Positions 10,526 to 24,500 of a DNA stretch of 64,000 bases are shown in pieces. This stretch comes from Epiperipatus broadwayi. Lineage: Eukaryota; Onychophora; Udeonychophora; Euonychophora; Peripatidae. The notes under the pieces are model-generated. The model did no database searches. It saw nothing but the letters and a program-made list of their open reading frames with translations, and had not been told where the DNA came from. The translations under genes were made by a program, and so were the position numbers. The number at the start of each line of letters is the position of its first letter. The stretch's first letter is position 1. The DNA lies in contig JAQFVV010012446.1 of NCBI GenBank assembly GCA_028023455.1, forward strand, positions 2,668,001 through 2,732,000. Direction: 5' to 3'.

Positions 10526-12235
10526 ACTACGAAAATGCCCTCTTCACAAGTCTTTAGACAGACATGGTAAATGACATTATTCAACTTGTAAAACATATTA
10601 ATAAGAATAGTGAGATGATTGATAGGGGTCTTGAGGACGAATAATTTAGGAGCAAGTGATCTTGAGATGTTAGGTTATTGTATTTTTTTTAAACATGTAT
10701 CTCTAGAAAAATTCACTTCTTTGCACTTTTCTCAGTGTTTGACTACCTAGCAGTCTTTTTCAGAATTGTGAAATATTTATTTACATAAGCATACAATAAC
10801 TGTATTTTGATTTGTTCATATATATATATACATCACTTTTAACATTATTTAATAAGTATCACTTTATACATCTATATATCTACTTATCCTTTTTGCAGGC
10901 GAAACAACCATATTGAATATTTAAAAAATTATGTTAGGTCACAAATTTTATCATAACTTAAGTTTGTATTATTCAAAAATGTTATATATTGTTTGAAACA
11001 TAAAACACCAAAGAATGTAATTAAGCTGAAAAAAATATAGCCATTGATATTTAAAGTAATAAAAAAAAAGTTAATATTTCTAATAATTATTTTCATATTA
11101 TTTCATAAATTCAAAATTATCATGCATATATCTTAAAATTATATTATTATTAGTAGGCTAGTTGTATTCGTCATAAAATTTCTAAAAAATTGGTATATAA
11201 TAACACTTACCTAAGGTAATCCATCACTTGAACACTTTGTAGAATAAAGACATTAGTACCTTTCATTTTTCCTAGTAGCCCTTCAAAATGTATTTCCATA
11301 CAGGAGTTTGCAATGAATATGTCATCCCTTATAACAAGTAGTTAATATTGATCAATAATTAGTATAATTTGAATATTATAATAAAGAACTTCAATAATGT
11401 TTGTAATTTATTAAAAATTACTACTAAAATAGTCATTATATATAAAATAATAAAATAAAAAGTGAATGAAGTACTAAATTCATTATAGAGTTAAGCTTGA
11501 GGTACATAAGTTAGTAATTTAGAGTCAGCGTGATGTAATATTATTTATCCTATCTTTATAGATTTTGGGAGCTCATATTGCTTCATGCTATTATGACCAT
11601 AAATTTAATAATAGCTTCAACTGCCACCTCTCTTTGCATTTGATATGCAGCTTTGAAATTTACATTGCAGTAGTGTATAATCGGACTAAGTTTATATACT
11701 GTCAAAATCTTTACTTTTAGCATTTGCGTATTTTTATTATTATTAAAATGCAGACAATACATTATAGAAAAATTAAATCGTGTCATAATATTTACGAAAT
11801 ATGTTTATCTTTGTCTCGTGTCACCTAATTCAAATACTGGACCCAAGCCCACATTATACCAAAAAATGCAGATAATTCACAGTATAAATTTACACAATCA
11901 TGAGCTATTTTTCTGATCGGCATATATGTTAGTTTCAATAATAATTTTTTCGTATATTTTTTATCAAATATAAAAGTAAAATAATAATTAAAAAATATAT
12001 AAAAATAAATAACGTTCATTCAAAAAGTACAACAGTATAAACTTATATTTTTTACGATGTAATTTTTGGGGTGAATATTGCTCCATTAGCAATGAAAAAA
12101 CTGAGAGAAAGACAAAAAAATTCAATTTACTTGATCACAAATTATCATAAAATTTTTGATTTTTGTCTTAGAAAATTAAAAGTTAGTTTTTCTGAAACTA
12201 AAAAGAAAGATGGAAATGAAGGTGTAAAAAGTGTA
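10526..12235. other. Geneless AT-rich stretch
   Basis: No supported gene. Short frames on both strands between 11583 and 12262 have biased composition and no clear splice sites. I recognise no family in them. Confidence 0.5.
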
Positions 12236-12347
12236 TGCGTAGACTGCGTAGATTTCCATTAATATTAGCTGAAACCAGATGTTTATAGCACATGTGTAGA
12301 CTGTGTAGATTTCCATTAATATTAAACTAAAACCAGATGTTTATAAT
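12236..12347. repeat. 57-bp tandem duplication
   Basis: Two adjacent copies of gtagactg(c/t)gtagatttcc followed by attaatatta and aaccagatgtttata, with a period of 57 bp and a few substitutions. Confidence 0.85.
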
Positions 12348-12694
12348 TTGAAAATTCATGCCTGCATAATGCGGACAAAAAAGCAAAGAGGTTTTTTTAA
12401 ACTATATATTATAATTTTATTCATTGATTTGTAATGCAAAATTAATAATTTGGTACTATTGTGTAAAATTTTTTTTTACATATAAATTATTTAAATTTTT
12501 TTAATATAACCATATAAAAACATTAATATAAACTGACTAATTTTTTAAAAAAGTTTAAAATAATGTTATTGCAATTTAAAATATGAATTTTCTCTACCTT
12601 TGTGGATTATTTCATATACTTAGTGTGTTTCCTCCTCCTTATTTACATAATATTGAATTTTTTTGAAAATTTAATAAGACATTGAAATCATTTA

Positions 12695-12990
12695 CAAATA
12701 TATATTGCTTACAATAACTCCCCTCATATACACTTTAATACAAATTTTTTTAAATGTAATTCCGTTATTTTCCTGACAGTTTCGACTGCCCTGCAGTCTT
12801 CATCAGAGCATTCTTAACTTCCTCTACCTTTTAAAATAAAAAAAATACAGGCAGAGGAGGTTAAGAACGCTGTGATGAAGACTGCAGGACAGTCGAAACT
12901 GTCAGGAAAATAAAGGGATTATATTAAAAAAAAAAATTTGCATTAAAATGTATATGAAGGGAGTTATTGTAAACAATATATATGAATATA
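12695..12990. mobile_element. Palindromic MITE, family B
   Basis: Long inverted arms. The outer ttacaataactcccctcata pairs with tatgaagggagttattgtaa. The inner arms carry gacagtttcgactgccctg / cagtcgaaactgtc and cttcatcagag / gatgaag. The centre is an A-rich loop near 12840. The whole unit is about 300 bp and has no coding capacity. A sister copy is at 43670-43975. Confidence 0.85.
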
Positions 12991-13579
12991 TGAAGAAATT
13001 CAAAAAAAGTAAAGAAGAATAAGAATATCATTTACAAATCCAAAAAGAATGGCAGCATTTGATAACTGGGGGTTAGTTTGTAGAAATTTAGTGATTATTG
13101 TAAGATTGGAAAGAATATTTGGATAATGGAATGGACGATATTGATATTGCAATAATTTTTTATAGAAATAAAGTAATTATAATAAGAGATTGATTGCATT
13201 TGCGTATTGAAGGAACTACATTTTTTAATATAAAATTGTCTCAAATTTGTGTTTTGTTCATATGCATACAAACAAACATACACAAATTTGAATTACAAAT
13301 ACAAATGAAGGCAAAATCAATATTATAAAATTGTTTATATGACGACGAAACTGTTGGGGGGAGGGTGTGATCGTAATATATAATACAATAAATTGTACAC
13401 GGAGACTTGTACACATGCTTTTTTTAAAGATTATTAAACATCTTAGAAAATATAATATAAAATATGGAGAGCCACTTAATAGCAAATATATACAGTAAAT
13501 CCTAGTGAAAATGTGACTGTTCTCTCTCCCAACTGGCTGCAGAACCATCTCTTAATTGATATACGTGTTACATAGTTAC

Positions 13580-14530
13580 AACTTAGCTATTCACCACAAA
13601 AATTTTAAGATGCTAGCCTTGTGTATATCATGAATTGTGGCTGGACACTGTTTTGCCTGCCATCATGAAATTTTTGAAAATCATTTGGAAATATTCTTAC
13701 CAGGGCCTTTCAGAGAAAATGCTAAGCCCAGGGCAACTAATATTTTAGAGGCCCTTCAAAATTTAAAATAAGAACGTGGGGAGAGAGAGAAGAAATGAGA
13801 GTTTTTACTTACAGGGCCGAAAACAGGACTCTGGGAGCAGTTAGTTACAAGTTGCAGAAACGAGCAAGCTGATCAGATCCAGATAGCACTTGGATAGGGT
13901 AGATTCACTCTAGGACTGTTAGTATTGTAAAACACTGTTAGCACAGAACTGACTGGTAGGGGGCTGAGACTGTTAGTTCTGCTGGTCACCAAGTGCTACA
14001 GTCGCTTTCGTCGCAGAGTCGTCAAATTCGCACCTCATCCCTAAACTGGCTTACATTTTCACTTCGTGGTATGCCTGCTTGGAGAAGTTTTTCTCAAATA
14101 TTTTTTGGGGGAATTTGACTGAAATTAAAGCCATTCTATGAGCCATGACATCGTTTTGCCTTCTATATTTTTGTTTAACATATTGAGTTGACAAATTGAG
14201 GCCACTAATATTGCGAGGTCTGGGGCAGCTGCCCTCTTGTCCCCCCTCCCCGATTGTCCCTCATTCTTACGATTTATGACTTCAACTTGACATACAGAAT
14301 ATGAATCGTTTTAAACATTTTACCAATTCTCTTCATTTTAAAACAAAATTTAATGTTAATGCATTGCACTATCACATTTTAGGTCATAATTAATACTTTA
14401 AACATTTTGTGGCAAATAGGTAAAATATTCTGCTTCATTAACATACACTGATTCAGAGATGTCACTGCAGACAGTTTGGAGAATCAGTCACTAGTCATCT
14501 TTTCATTAGGACATGACTGCTTTAGTGCAC
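13580..14530. repeat. Dispersed repeat family H with a GC-richer insert
   Basis: The left end (ttcaccacaaaaattttaa..tgctagc) matches 59455-59495. The right end (gattcagagatgtcactgca, then cagtcac..ttttcattag) matches 22996-23060 and 60187-60240. Between them, about 13693-14275 is clearly less AT-rich, begins with cagggcctttcaga and ends near ggggcagctgccctcttgtc. That part looks like a separate insertion, possibly hAT-like from its cagggcc start. I could not find matching target duplications. Confidence 0.5.
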
Positions 14531-16204
14531 CTTAAATGCTAGTGTATGAAGATCCTCAAAATCTAATGTTGAATTAAGTCCATTATTGAAAGTCAGTCAT
14601 AGAAAAATGGCATTTATTTAAGAGGTGAAAAAAATAATGAAAATAAAGCGAGATGATTAAACTATCTAGCCAAGAAAACTGAAGCAGTCATTAAATCATT
14701 ATTATTTTTTACTTTTCATATGCTTGTATAACAATTTATGCTCCTTTAATCTTTTTTCACTACTTCACCTTGATTTACCTATATATGATAACATACATTC
14801 ACAAAAAATCTGATACACAATATTACTTTTCTGCTTGTGAGGTATGACATTATTAGAATTATTCACTAATTTATTAACATTATTTGTAACTCAAAATAAA
14901 ACATTAAACACATACGTATATATATATTCTTAAAAAATTTCTCTTGAGTATTTGAAACGTAAATATAAATTTAAGTTTAATATTGAAAGGGTTAAGATTC
15001 TTTGTGAAGAGAGAAACCATAATAAAAGAAAAATTAAGGAGGCAATTTTAATGAATAGAAATACAATAAATATAATTAATAGACAAGCTGCTAACATTAA
15101 AATTCGGGATTCGTGGAGTTGTTGATATTTGCTTCCGTTATGTTTTTTGAATTTAACGCAGTTGGGGCAGGTTAAGGAATTAACTGAAAGTACTTCTGCA
15201 GATTGAAAGACTGTATATAATAGTTAATTATCGTTATTTTTTTTATTGTTATATATATATCATTAATAGTCAATTTACTCTTTTTATCTCCAAGTTCTGT
15301 CATATCAGCTAACAAAAATTTAAATAATGTGTTAAACCTGCATTTCGTGGATCCAAAATATGAATAAAAATATTTTTTAAAATTTAAAGATTAGGAATAT
15401 ATAAAAAGAATGGAAATTAAAAGGTTTAATTAATAAAAAAGAGTGAGATGATTTGATTAATTAACAGACACAATACAAACAATTTTTGTGGTTGAACTTT
15501 TCTTAATTGCAGAAAAATTAAGCTTAACAACTAACATAGAAAGTTTTTTTTGTTATCTAAACGGCCATTATTACATTATTATCACAAAAAGATTATTTTA
15601 TTTTTAGAGACTTTAATGCTTGTGTTGGTATTAACAGTAGACTTTGACCCAAAGTTGTTGAAAATGAAAATAAAGATTGATGCTATAAATTCAAATGGTT
15701 TGCTGTTATTGAAATTTTTTCATAACAAATGAATTGACTATCATAAATATATTATTTAAACAGAACGTCATTATAGAATTAACATGGATGCTTTGTAATC
15801 CAAAACAATGGTATTTAATAAATTACTTCATAGTTAGGAGTCAGAATACAGAAGTCAGGGAAATTGATTACTTCAAAAGTTGAAGGTAACTTGAACAGGC
15901 TTAAATGTTTTAACATCTTGTAAAAATTGTGTTAAAACATTTGTTTCATTTATTCTATTGTAGATATTCAACGGTTTCGGCTAAATAGTAGATTTTCGGT
16001 GAAATCTTCTATAGCAGGAAGAAACGCCTATATATTACTTTTAGTCTATATCAACCAAAAATAAAGAATAATAGAATCCTCTCTTATGAGAGATAATAAC
16101 AGTTGTGGGATAAAACTATATATATACCATAAGATTTTAATGAATAACTTTATTTAAATCGATAACTAGATTTTAAATAATAGCAATCAAAAATTTTCAC
16201 ACAA
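14531..16204. other. Geneless AT-rich stretch
   Basis: No supported gene. The plus-strand frame at 15550-15732 lacks a convincing splice context and resembles no family I know. Confidence 0.5.
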
Positions 16205-16830
16205 TCATGCCACTTAGGAATCAACAGATGTGCATTGTAATCCCAATCCAAAACGTTCCCATCCAATATCTCCAGATTAGTTTCTAGCTTATGGCTTTCA
16301 TGAGGAACTTTGGTCTTTTAGACCTTATGTATTGAGCGCTCAATCTTTTCTTTTTGGTTAACTATAAAGCTATCGTCCCAAATTGAAAACACAATAATGT
16401 TTCAATCTGCTTATACAATCATACAGATCTGAATCCAATTCAGTATCTATTACATTTTGTGTAGTCACCTTTATTCTTTGGCTAGAATTGATATTCAACC
16501 ACTAAAACATCATATAATAACTTCTTTTTTTTTTATGATTATACAAGATGTCAAAACAATAATGTTTTTTTCTTGCAATAGGTCACCCACTGTAAGCTCA
16601 AGTAATAAATAGATGGTAGTAGGCTATGCATGATAATCACTATCCAATGCTTTCCTATCCACAGTTAGGTTTACTGCTGCCAAATCCAAGGCGCCTCAGT
16701 AAGTTGAGGATATGGGAAGAAAAAGCACTGGATAGAGATTATGATGCATAATCTTCTAGCATCTATTAATTACCAGAGCTTATACTAGGTGGCACTTATG
16801 TAAGCATAAGGATGATCATGTGATGATTTT
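16205..16830. mobile_element. Foldback family A, composite copy
   Basis: A diverged left arm (cagattagtttctagcttat, ggctttcatgaggaacttt) is followed by a second, shorter palindrome at about 16570-16826. That one pairs gctatgcatgataatcacta with the mirrored ggatagagattatgatgcat. The right edge is taagcataaggatgatcatg, matching the outer arm of the copy at 1754. It looks like one element partly inserted into or duplicated within another. Confidence 0.65.
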
Positions 16831-17229
16831 AGATTTTAAATATTATTTAAGCAATAATTATTAATCATAACAATTCAGTAATACTAATTATAAAGTAATA
16901 TTTCATAATAAATGAATATTAAAAGACGACATAGTAAAATATCAAATAAACAGAAAAATGGAGCAGCATGTTCTATATATTGACATATTTGTGGTTCACA
17001 GATTAGATTATTTAGTCACCGCAAGCTCATTTCTAAGTATTTCTTTCTCCCTCTTCCTTATTTTTTTTGTGGAACTAAAATGATTATACTTTTTCTTTTA
17101 TGCTATATATTGACTGCACTCCACATCCGTAAAGATTTTAAACGAATGGTCAGCCATGGTTTACTTAAAATAAGCCAACATTTATTGACAGTCCTGGAAA
17201 TGAAGCATGATTTTATTTAAAAGCCAGAT

Positions 17230-17402
17230 ATTTAGATCCAAAGCTCCTCACTGATGAAGGCCACAAGCCAGAAACTAGTCTGGGGATATTGGATGAGTAG
17301 GCACTAGATAGAGATTTTATGCACAAGCCTTCTGGCATCCATTGATTACTCTGGTTGACACTGAGTGGCACTACTATATGGAGAGTTTTGCCTGTTTTAA
17401 TA
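17230..17402. mobile_element. Foldback family A, right-half fragment
   Basis: It starts aaagctcctcactgatgaag and runs through cacaagccagaaactagtct, ttttatgcacaagccttctg and gcatccattgattactctgg to gagagttttgcctgtttta. It lacks the left arm. It is very close to 37967-38130. Confidence 0.8.
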
Positions 17403-18379
17403 TTTATATCTGCTTTTTAATTCAAAAGATTCCAATTGTGGAAATCCCAGGGCATAGAAATCCATCTTTTTTTAATGACTTGCGATAATGAACCACATTA
17501 ATTTATATAGATATAATTAATAAATGACGAAGGGTTTTAATACAAATGTATATTTGATTGGGAGAAAACTTTCCTTCCACTCATGCGCTATGAATATTAC
17601 AGCACATTAATTGTAAAAGTTCGACTTACGTATCCCAGGCCAAAGAAAGCTCATCACACACGTCTGCTCACAGCGCGCGTGAGTGGAAGGGTAGTTTTTG
17701 TCGATCTAAATTACCTATACATTAAAAACGGTTTCATTAATAATAACGTTACTTGTTACCTAATGGCTGTTTAATATTGTGCCAAGCTTAGAAATATGAT
17801 AACAAATATGATAACTTTACATACATGGTCGGTGTTAAAAAAAAAAAGAAGAAAGTATTGGCTGAAATTTTTGGAAGAAAAATACATTCGTAAAAAATAA
17901 TAAACTTGCTTTATTATAAGATCGGATCGAGATCTAGGAAATTAAAATGACAGGATGCGAGACACTTGTATTCAACCGTCAAAATTGACAGTCTACTTGT
18001 GATACGTAATAATCGAGAGGCCTCGCCTACAGTTATTTCCTAACCGGAAGAATATGTGGAAAATATATACATATACTTGTGCTTATTATTAGCGAAGTCT
18101 TCCTCGTTTTTCTTTGAATGACATTAATTGATCTTATTGGTAAATCTTTATTTTTTTAAAAAGAAAAAAAATCATATAAAGTATTTGATCATAAAACTCT
18201 AAATTTTATTAAAAGTTTTGTTTATTTATTCATGATGTTGTTGTTTTTTTCGCTACTGAAAAATAGTGTGAGCATATACAGTAAATCATTTTAACTATAA
18301 CACGCATGATTGGTTACAACTATCTCGTTTGGGTTTATCGAAATTTCAAAATTTATTCCTTGAATCTTGTTGAGTTGGC

Positions 18380-18501
18380 ATTTATAATCTCACTACTCGT
18401 GTCTCCACGTGTACCGCAGCGTTGGGAGGGAAGTAGAACTAGTTTTATAAAATAGTTTTGCATCGTGGGTTTTTAACTGCTAGATTTTTATTTTATGTAT
18501 T
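18380..18501 (+). promoter_or_regulatory. Probable promoter and 5' UTR of the 78-aa membrane protein gene
   Basis: The 120 bp before the ATG at 18502 are less AT-rich than the surroundings and contain ccacgtgtaccgcagcgttg with an E-box-like CACGTG. About 350 bp further upstream, near 18041, ttcctaaccggaagaatatg carries an ETS-type site (CCGGAAG). No TATA box is obvious. This is inferred from composition and short motifs. Confidence 0.35.
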
Positions 18502-21500
18502 ATGGAAGGTCAAGCTAATACAACCGATAGCCCAGTTTTGGAACCGTCTTCGCCGTTATATGAAGCTTTCAAATCTGTCCTAATATTTTTAGGTCTACTT
18601 GGCATCCCATGTTCAGTTATTGGTAAGTTTGTGCTGCACGGTATTTTTTTTTTACCTCCATATGGAATCGTTTACTACTACATCCATACCTATTGTAGAA
18701 AGTACGAGGAATTCTGGTTAAATAAATATGTTTTGTTATTTAAATTCAAAAAATTAATTTTATATAGTGGTAGTGAGTAACTGTAACCGTAAATTTATAT
18801 TCTTTGATATATTATTCACTCTTTTTATAATGTGATTATTTTTTAGAATGAAGAAACTTACGCACTTATAAATACTGGATTAAAATTAGTTTAATTTAGT
18901 CCCTCCTCCGTCTTTTTTTTCTTTTTTGCCTAAAGGAGGGATCATTTCCTTGCTTTTTTGATATTTGAATTTTTTTTAAATCTATAAATCTAAATCGGTC
19001 AATATGTTACTCAACTTGCTGTATATGTTTCTGCAGAGTTTACTATTGTTGTAAAATCATATCTTCGTTTTATTAGACATGTAAAAGGGAATGAACGCTG
19101 AAAGACTTTCTCGTGGGAGAAATACAGCTCGTCTACATTGTGTGGATTATATTGTGCTTATATAAATTCAGAATAAACACGGACTCGCACTTGCGCACAA
19201 GTACGGTTAAATATTTACGCTTGGTGTATAACATATATATATACACAATAACAACTGACATACCTGTGCCTAATATTGTTGGGTAGATATAACGTCTAGT
19301 TGTTATGCAACTATTGAAGTAAGAAACTCGGGAGCACTTTGTAGGTGTAACATTTCCAGCTCTCCTATGGCCACTTCAGACACAGTGACACTTCCAGATA
19401 CACCATAATAGCTTGTCTCCAGCAGTTTCCAGTTCAACATGTTTTCCAATATTGAGAGTAATGTGTATACTGCTGTAACAGTTATCTTGCTGTATTGTCT
19501 GACTCCATCTCCAAATGGACTGTAATTTATAGCTACTTTCCCTTCCTTAATGAGACTAATCAGATTCATTAAACATCTTCACTTATTGGCCTGTTTTTGG
19601 CATGGCTCTACTATATATATATCCATTGGTCTGTAGTGATAAATGCTGATTCTGACCAAGATAAGACTGAATCTTGCGAGTCCATTACTTGGAGAGAAGT
19701 TGAACCACACCCCCTTCCCAAACTGGCTAAAATTAACTCTGGAGAAAGTTCTTGCTGAGATATATTGGTGGATGTCTTTGTCACTTCTTGGCTTCTTCAG
19801 ATCCAGTTCCATTATCATCAGGTTCTGTGTCTTGTCAATATGTCTGGTGTCTTCAAATCTTTTAAACTTCATTTGTGGCTAGTGACCTGTAGTTCAATTT
19901 TAGCTGGTCTCTTTTACCTATGGTGTTGCTGTATGTCTGCTGTTTGAGCAACCATTGTCTGCAATCCTTTTATCTTAATCACAATTGCTGGAAACTCATT
20001 TTGCGAGTCCCTTGAATATACAGCACAGGACTTGAGCACCTATCCGCATTTTAGCAATTTGGTTTTAATGACCATGCTGCCTAGAAAGGACTATTAAGTT
20101 TATCTTAGAGTTCAAGCCCACTCCTTGGTAATGCCTTTTTAATTTTTTTCTTTGTGAGCTGGTTCACGTTAATCACTGTAAAGCCCAAGTGATTGAACCA
20201 CTTACAGCCTAATAAATTGATGTGCTTATCAGCTGACAAGAGACTGGATTGTTTTACTAGGCACATAACTTTAACTCTTGTTTGACTCGAGAATGATATT
20301 TGATTGCATTAGTAATCTGTAATCACTATACTGCTGGGATGGTGATTTTTTTTTTTTTTATTAATGATAGCCTACATGTTTTTTGATACAATGGAAATTG
20401 CAGATCCAGTTTCATTGTTATTGGCATATGATTAATAATGTTTCTGATCTTAAAATCAAAGTCTGTGTCCTTTAATATTATTGAAATTGATACTCGACAA
20501 TTTTATTTCATTTGTTATACTTTTTTAAAAAAAGAATTTTCTTTTTTTTTTTTTTCTTGTTTTGCTTTTTTTTTAAAAAAACAATCCACTTCTAAATGTC
20601 TGACTCATTTACATAGTATATAGATGTGGACATTTAGTATGTGTGTGTGTGTTTTGGTTTGTCACTTCTGCAATAAACGCTCATAATACTATCATCAGTA
20701 TTAATCTCATTCTTATTAGACACGGCTTTAAAGCAATCCACAGCTCTTTAATGGGGCAATCTGAATGACCATAGATTCCGCCAGAATTGCTTACGAGACC
20801 ACAGAATCGAAGGTGTATTTGGATCCATTAACAATTTGATTCGGAGTCATGCCTTCCACAATGTAACAATATTTTAGTCATTTAAGAAATCAATGAAATC
20901 ACAGCTCAGTGCTAGTTTCCTAAGCTTAGCAGCAAAATTTCTTGCTTTCTTCCCCTCCCTCCAATGTAAGGATTGAAATGATATCTCTGCATTATTGTTA
21001 GGGGTTTTGGATAAAATACAGTAGATAATAAAGCACTTTGTTAAGATCAAGTTCAGAAAAATTATAATTTCCAATCATTTGTTTCAATATTAAAAGTTAT
21101 TTATGCAATATTTTTGTAAAATACTTATTTTAAACCAAAAACCTATATGTCTACAATTGAATTTTATTTGGGGAAAAAAAATATTTATAAGAAAACTAGT
21201 CATAAAAAGTTTGTTATCGCAAAGTAGCAGTTTTTACTGGGTAACAATTTATGGTGTTTTTTTTCCCCCATGTGTCATAGTATCAGCCGGGAAGCAAACC
21301 CGCCAACCTGGGACAAACCTTGTAAAGCAGCTATTGCTGATCTCTTGACCACCAATGCTTGACAACACTTTATGGTGTTTTGTCATAACAATTATGGCCT
21401 TTTGTCAGTATCACTAAAAACATTTTTTTAAAGATTTAATAACAATATATTTTCTATTTTTTTATTGATTACTAACTAAATTTCTTTTAGATTTAAAAAA

Positions 21501-24500
21501 TAGAATTCAAATATCTACTATTTCATTCTACTAAACTTTTTGAATAGATAAAATAAATCGTTATTGTTATGAACTCTGTTTAGTATTTTATTTTCCTATT
21601 TTACAAAGTTCAAAAATTAACTTTTAGAATGCCTATCATTTGAAAGTATTTGTAATAAATAATATAGAGATTATCAATATTTGATATAGAAAAATGTTTA
21701 ATTATAAAAATAAAATATTCAAATATGGAGAAAATTCTTGCTAGGGCCTTTTCAAATAAGAAAGTTGGAATTGGACCTTAACATCTTGAACTACTTTAAT
21801 CAATCAATCAATAGTGCTCCAGAGAGCAATCACATAACTAATTCATTTTCTTTGTTTTATTCTGTTCATTGTCTAGATTTAGGTCTTCGATTCCACAGAA
21901 CTCTTCCCATCTCTCATATTATCCAATAAGGTCAATCTTCTCCAACCTTTCTTCTTGTTTCCATTCATCTTTCCCTTTTAAAACATTTTTCATTAAACTA
22001 TTCTTTCTTCTTATTATATGTCCAATCCTGTTTTTCTTTGTATCTAATTCCCTCAATCAATCTTCCTTTTTTATTTAATCTTCCTAAAACTTCCTTATTT
22101 GTCATTTTATTTATCCAACCAATTTTCTCCATTTTTTTGCATATCCACATTTTAAAGGTCTACAATCTGCTCCTAGTTCTTTTGCTCATTGTCCATATTT
22201 CATAACCTTTCTTCAAAGTCATCGCCCCATTCTCCCCCCCCCCCCCATTTTTTTTATCTTAATAAATATATATCTTGCCAATGCTATCCTTTTTTAAACT
22301 TCATCTCGCTTCTTCCATTTTCACTCAACCAACTATCCAAACATGTAAATCCATTTACTTGTTGAATTATGTTATCATTAATATCAATTTGTATTTTGTC
22401 TGTATTCCTTCCTATCCATAAACAATTGGTCTTCTCAATGCTAATCTTCATTCCATATTTCATACATCCTTCCATATATTCTGGAAATGCTTTTCATTTT
22501 CAGCAATAAGAACCATATCATATTCAAACTTTTATAACCATGTTTCAAAATCTTAAAGAATTAGACTCACAGTATATTGACCTAATTGACAGTTATTAAG
22601 CAAAGATAAAATGTTAGCAATATTTTTTGTCACTTTATAATGAAATTAAATTATTTTTGGATGGGAGGAAAAAATGGTTCTAATTTCAAAATTTGAAGTG
22701 GTTTTAGTAATGTTTCTCACTAGCGGTTATAAAACAATCATCTTGCTTATTCTGTAGGAGACATCATAAAAATAAAGGAAAATGTATATATAAAAAAGAA
22801 AAACTTCAGGCCATGAATTGCATGAATATTTTCACATGGTTTGCAAGATTCTGTGATGGAGATCGTTGAAGATGATCCATGGATTTTCTGCAAAGATACG
22901 AAGCATACTCATATTTCATATCATAACTCATGATCCGAACATGTTTATGTCTGAAAATTTTTTATTGTGGATATCTAAACTATGTAGCTATGCAATATGC
23001 ATTGATTCTGAGACGTCATTGCAAGGAACTTAAAGAAAGAACCAGTCACTTTTTCATTAGAACACACTTATATATTTATAACAGCACATCATCTTATCTT
23101 ACAGATAACAATGTAAAAAAAAAAAAAATTGTATTACTATGTCAATGGACCTCTCATAAATTGTAGAGTATTATATTTGTCGACAAATAATTTGTGAATT
23201 TCTATTAACATTGAAAAACTTGTCACTAATTATTCAGTTTAATATTTATAGAATATATTTATGTTTAACTTTTGTTTTGTTATAATTATAAAAATTAATT
23301 CACCCGATATATATCAACATTTATGATTTGTTCCATATACAGAACTGTAAAGCACTGTTTTATGTAAAATATATAAGTTACAGTTGTTTAAAAACAAACA
23401 AAAAAAATCTAATATAGCAACAGTGTATTTATAGGGTGCATATACTATTGATAAATTGTATTAGCAGATATTTGGTTTTGGTTGCACTTATGAGGGTGCC
23501 CATTTGTTTCAGTACTTTATTTAGCACACGCCCACAATTAATAGATTTTTAAATTAGTCACTTCCTAATAAAATCGTGAATGGTCTTTCATACTATGACA
23601 TCTATTTTTCAGTCTCATCTTGAGTAGAGAAATAATAAATAATTTTATTGAATGTCAAACAAAATAATTCAAAATGTTTAAATATTTAATAATGTTCAGA
23701 TGATTGAAAATTATCTTTAGGTCAAAGACATTTTGACCAAGAGGGCAATTCTTTTGTTCATTTTATGATATTGACACCTATGATATAGTACTTGATGAAA
23801 TTTGCAATATTCTTTAAGAAATTAACTCCTTGCTCAATGAATACATAATTCATCCAAATCATTTATGCTAAGAAAAAAAGCATAAAATGATGATTAACCC
23901 TCTAATAATTTTATTCACTTTTGAATTTACCGCATTAAATAATAACGCAAATTCAATACTACCTGTTTAACAGAGTGTAGTTATCGTAGTTCCCTTTTTA
24001 TAGCTACTTCAAATTTCTCAACTTGTATTTTTAAAAAAAATCTAAATGTAAACATGAATACACTACAAAATTATGCAACTTTTTTTGATTGCTGACAACA
24101 ATCAAGGGGAGTTTACAGTTTATATAATTAATATCAATCTACCAATCGCGGACATTTTAGGCCTTTGCCAGCTTGACTGTAGTTTTTCTCTGTGGACTAC
24201 TGACATTTTCAGATTTTTTTAAAAAAACTAAAATCAATATTTGATTTATTTCCCAAGTTTTACTATTAAATGAACTTAAAACTGCAAAAATTATGCTAAA
24301 AATAGTACAAAAAAAGTGATTTAAAGTTGAAGTACAACAGCTCTATTATAGTATTCTATGAAGCATCGATTATCGTTATGAGTAAGATCAGTATTAAAGG
24401 ATTAAATTTAATGTCAAAGTTTATATACTTGCTTATTTTATCAATCAAAATAATTTGTCTTTTCTAAGTACTCCTAAAATCAAGATCTTCTTTGCCACTA

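Noticed and set aside
12071-12262. 63-aa Lys-rich open frame
   Set aside because: Composition is driven by A runs, and the end overlaps the 57-bp tandem duplication. No splice context.
17583-17774. 63-aa open frame near GC-containing sequence
   Set aside because: The translation has no domain or membrane pattern I recognise, and no splice partner was found. The local CpG is more likely regulatory or repeat-derived.
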